NCBI RefSeq assembly: GCF_024357955.1 | Contig: NZ_JANEYT010000003.1 | Coordinates: forward strand, 106,042 to 170,041 | DNA from: Photobacterium pectinilyticum | Lineage (GTDB): Bacteria; Pseudomonadota; Gammaproteobacteria; Enterobacterales; Vibrionaceae | Direction: 5' to 3' | DNA length: 64,000 nt | Shown: positions 62,213 to 64,000 of the stretch, piece by piece | Position numbering within the stretch: the first letter of the stretch is position 1 | Layout of the letters: every line of letters begins with the position of its first letter | Program-made: the position numbers and the translations under genes | Notes under the pieces: model-generated | What the model was told of the DNA's origin: nothing | What the model saw: only the letters and a program-made list of their open reading frames with translations | Databases searched by the model: none

Positions 62213-63217
62213 ATGGGCCCTCTGATGCTTGATGTGGCTGGCTATGAGCTAGACGCAGAAGATCGCGAGATCATCCAACACCCGACCGTCGGCGGAATAA
62301 TTTTTTTCGCACGAAATTATCATGACCGTGAGCAATTACGTGCGCTAACAAAAGATATTCGCAATACAGCAAAGCGCCCTCTTCTTATTGCTGTTGATCA
62401 AGAAGGTGGCCGTGTACAACGTTTCCGTGAAGAATTTACACTGCTCCCGCCAGCAAAAGCCTTTGCTGAAAGCAATGAGGGGAAATCCTTAGCTTATGAT
62501 GGTGGTTGGCTAATGGCCGCAGAGTTACTTGCCATGGATATAGACCTTAGTCTTGCCCCTGTACTGGACCTCGGATTTGACTGTAAAGCGATTGGTGATA
62601 GAGCTTTCTCTGATGATCCTCAACAAGTAATCCAATATGCTTCTGAATTTATCAAGGGCATGAAATTGGCAGGAATGGCAGCAACAGGGAAACATTTTCC
62701 AGGCCATGGTGGGGTAATCGCTGACTCACACCTCGAAACCCCTATCGATTCACGCGATATGATTAAAAAACATGATATGACGGTGTTCCAATCGTTGATC
62801 GATACCAATCTTCTCGATGCTATGATGCCAGCCCATGTGGTATTTGATCATTATGATTCGTCGCCAGCGAGTGGATCTGAATACTGGCTAAAACAAGTTC
62901 TCCGTGAGGAAATGGGCTTCAAAGGCGTCGTTTTTTCTGACGATCTCAATATGAAAGGTGCCGATGTTCTTGGCAGCTATAGCGAACGTGCAATTGCAGC
63001 TCAGCGTGCTGGCTGTGACATGGTAATGCTTTGTAATAACCGTAAAGGTGCAATCGAGGCACTGGATGGATTGCCTCAGGCGCAAGTCCCTTCCTTAGAG
63101 TCGCTATGCAAAAAGCCAACGGGTGAATATAGAGATTTGATCAACACATCAAAGTGGCAAGAAACAGAAAAACGCATTACTCGCCTTCGCGAACAATGGA
63201 TGGAGAAGCAAGCGTAA
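62213..63217 (+). CDS. nagZ: Beta-N-acetylhexosaminidase NagZ
   Basis: A 334-residue cytoplasmic GH3 glycosidase of peptidoglycan recycling. It removes GlcNAc from anhydro-muropeptides, and so influences AmpC-type beta-lactamase induction in species that have it. Signatures are [50 protein letters not shown] (catalytic Asp/His loop) and [38 protein letters not shown], with the nucleophile Asp in SDDL. Length is normal for NagZ. It has a strong AAGGAG site and stands alone. Confidence 0.97.
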   Translation: MGPLMLDVAGYELDAEDREIIQHPTVGGIIFFARNYHDREQLRALTKDIRNTAKRPLLIAVDQEGGRVQRFREEFTLLPPAKAFAESNEGKSLAYDGGWLMAAELLAMDIDLSLAPVLDLGFDCKAIGDRAFSDDPQQVIQYASEFIKGMKLAGMAATGKHFPGHGGVIADSHLETPIDSRDMIKKHDMTVFQSLIDTNLLDAMMPAHVVFDHYDSSPASGSEYWLKQVLREEMGFKGVVFSDDLNMKGADVLGSYSERAIAAQRAGCDMVMLCNNRKGAIEALDGLPQAQVPSLESLCKKPTGEYRDLINTSKWQETEKRITRLREQWMEKQA

Positions 63218-63254
63218 CAACCATACGCACCAAGCCATTATATTTACAATAAAA

Positions 63255-63313
63255 AATCGCCCATAATATTCCCTTGAAGAGTCACAGAATATTAAAAGGG
63301 CGATTAATTTTTT
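63255..63313. terminator. Extended bidirectional terminator after nagZ
   Basis: AATCGCCC/GGGCGATT encloses a second stem (TAATATTC/GAATATTA). It is followed by a T run on the plus strand and preceded by an A run, so it can serve nagZ and the minus-strand small gene. Confidence 0.85.
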
Positions 63314-63380
63314 CGCAGCCAACCACTGATAGTACTGGTGCAACAGAATATCTAGCCGATCACTCTAACAAAAGTAGTAA

Positions 63381-63488
63381 TTACAAAGAGTCACGAGAGT
63401 GATCAACGTCTTTGGAGCATTTCTTCTTTTCTTTGCAGATAATATAAAAAGCACCAACGATGAAGGCGATAACCAGTAAAGTTTCCAT
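63381..63488 (-). CDS. 35-residue single-pass membrane protein
   Basis: A short frame from ATG 63488 to TAA 63381. The N-terminus is a single hydrophobic helix (LLVIAFIVGAFYIICK) followed by CKEKKKCSKD and an acidic tail, VDHSRDSL. Two Cys frame a Lys run just inside the expected membrane boundary. Its family is unknown to me. The clear membrane-plus-basic layout and the adjacent bidirectional terminator suggest it is a true small protein; the ribosome site (AGG at a spacing of about 11) is poor. Confidence 0.45.
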   Translation of the reverse strand: METLLVIAFIVGAFYIICKEKKKCSKDVDHSRDSL

Positions 63489-63772
63489 AGTCACATAAAC
63501 CTATGATTTATCAAGAGTGTGAGTACATTTAGCATCTAAATTCCGTCTGTAATTCTAAAGGTTACCACTAAATTAAAAGCAATTTTTAGACTGCGGTCAA
63601 GATACCTCACCAGAGCAAAAAATGCACTAAAAAGTTTGCATAATATTCGTGCTAGTTGCATGAAATACCGTACTTTCATGACCAATACGGATTACTGAAT
63701 ATATTGCGGGTAAAGGATAAAATAACTAGACTCTTTTTCGCTAGATTTGTTATCGCCCCAGGTTCGATATTG
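63489..63772. other. Intergenic region, part 1
   Basis: AT-rich DNA between the small membrane gene and the repeat copy. It is probably the promoter of the small gene; no other feature was seen. Confidence 0.4.
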
Positions 63773-63922
63773 TTATACCAATCTGGATAAGTCGTTGATC
63801 AAGTATTTGCACTGGAAAAATCGTTGATATCAAGGCAGATATTGCAGTAACGAGTGGCTCTAATTACAAAATATCTAACGCAGAGAGCAGCGATTTTAAC
63901 CAGCAAAACTGATCAAATATTT
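63773..63922 (+). repeat. Dispersed element, copy C, with divergent right end
   Basis: It matches copies A and B from TTATACCAATC to ATCAAATATTTA. After that the sequence becomes CCTGATTACCAC in place of TGTAGGTTGGTATTA, so the right inverted end is lost. It is not placed at the end of a gene visible in the window. Confidence 0.85.
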
Positions 63923-63991
63923 ACCTGATTACCACTAATACTCAGCCCTGTTAACTATACTGATGATAAGTCAGTTCATGAGGCTATTATC

Positions 63992-64000
63992 ATGGCTAAG
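63992..64000 (+). CDS. Possible start of the next gene (partial)
   Basis: ATG GCT AAG at the very right edge follows GAGG with a spacing of 8 nt, a plausible start of a gene beginning MAK. Only three codons are visible, so this is a weak call. Confidence 0.3.

Noticed and set aside
779..63922. ERIC or REP/BIME identity for the 166-bp element
   Set aside because: The ends and interior do not match the ERIC core as I remember it and the length is too great for REP units, so I describe it only as a MITE-like element.

Overview
The window looks like chromosomal DNA of a marine gamma-proteobacterium, most probably a member of the Vibrionaceae (Vibrio, Photobacterium, Grimontia and relatives). The evidence is the gene repertoire: ydbH-ynbE-ydbL, ravA-viaA, rlmF, nagZ, an LpxR-type lipid A deacylase, a GlyGly-CTERM secreted trypsin-like protease, a stand-alone siroheme-type protein and an RND pump. 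The moderate AT bias and purine-rich AAGGAG ribosome binding sites agree. No tRNA, rRNA, CRISPR array or complete insertion sequence was seen.

Layout. 0-5.2 kb: end of a HAD hydrolase gene, a retropepsin-like envelope protein, an orphan tyrosine recombinase bracketed by near-identical 18-bp repeats, a Fic/YhfG toxin-antitoxin pair whose 57-residue antitoxin overlaps the toxin gene, ddl, and a SPOR lipoprotein. 5.3-17.9 kb: mostly core genes (PatZ-type acetyltransferase, LysR regulator, Nramp-related transporter, the ydbH-ynbE-ydbL envelope lipid-transport operon, a YeiH-type exporter). 18-21.4 kb: SOS-controlled umuDC with a consensus LexA box, a second SPOR lipoprotein, and a GNAT/DUF1778 toxin-antitoxin operon with two palindromic operators. 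21.4-28.6 kb: MATE pump, LysR regulator, etfBA divergent from the ETF-quinone oxidoreductase gene around a shared palindrome, and rlmF.

28.8-40.9 kb: a complete pelABCDEFG operon for the Pel biofilm polysaccharide. The genes are tightly packed or overlapping, and PelD keeps an RxxD motif where cyclic-di-GMP is expected to bind. 41-48 kb: slipin/NfeD membrane-quality-control pair, a bacterial ionotropic-glutamate-receptor-like channel, and ravA-viaA. 48-55.4 kb: a DUF6152/DUF6644 pair, a gene-poor 0.7-kb stretch, an orphan pstS behind a Pho-box-like site, sseA, an LpxR family gene, a DUF5718 gene and a secreted serine protease. 55.5-64 kb: RND efflux pair, siroheme-synthase-like protein with a vestigial methyltransferase half, DUF1097 protein, nagZ and a 35-residue membrane peptide.

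The most unusual signal is a dispersed element of about 166 bp with imperfect inverted ends. It is present as three full copies, one copy with a divergent end and one internally deleted 35-bp remnant. Three copies sit exactly at the 3' end of a gene in the same orientation relative to it. Two of them supply that gene's TAA stop codon, and one supplies the last 13 codons of the serine protease. Other points of interest are the channel-receptor, the repeat-flanked solo recombinase and the truncated siroheme synthase.
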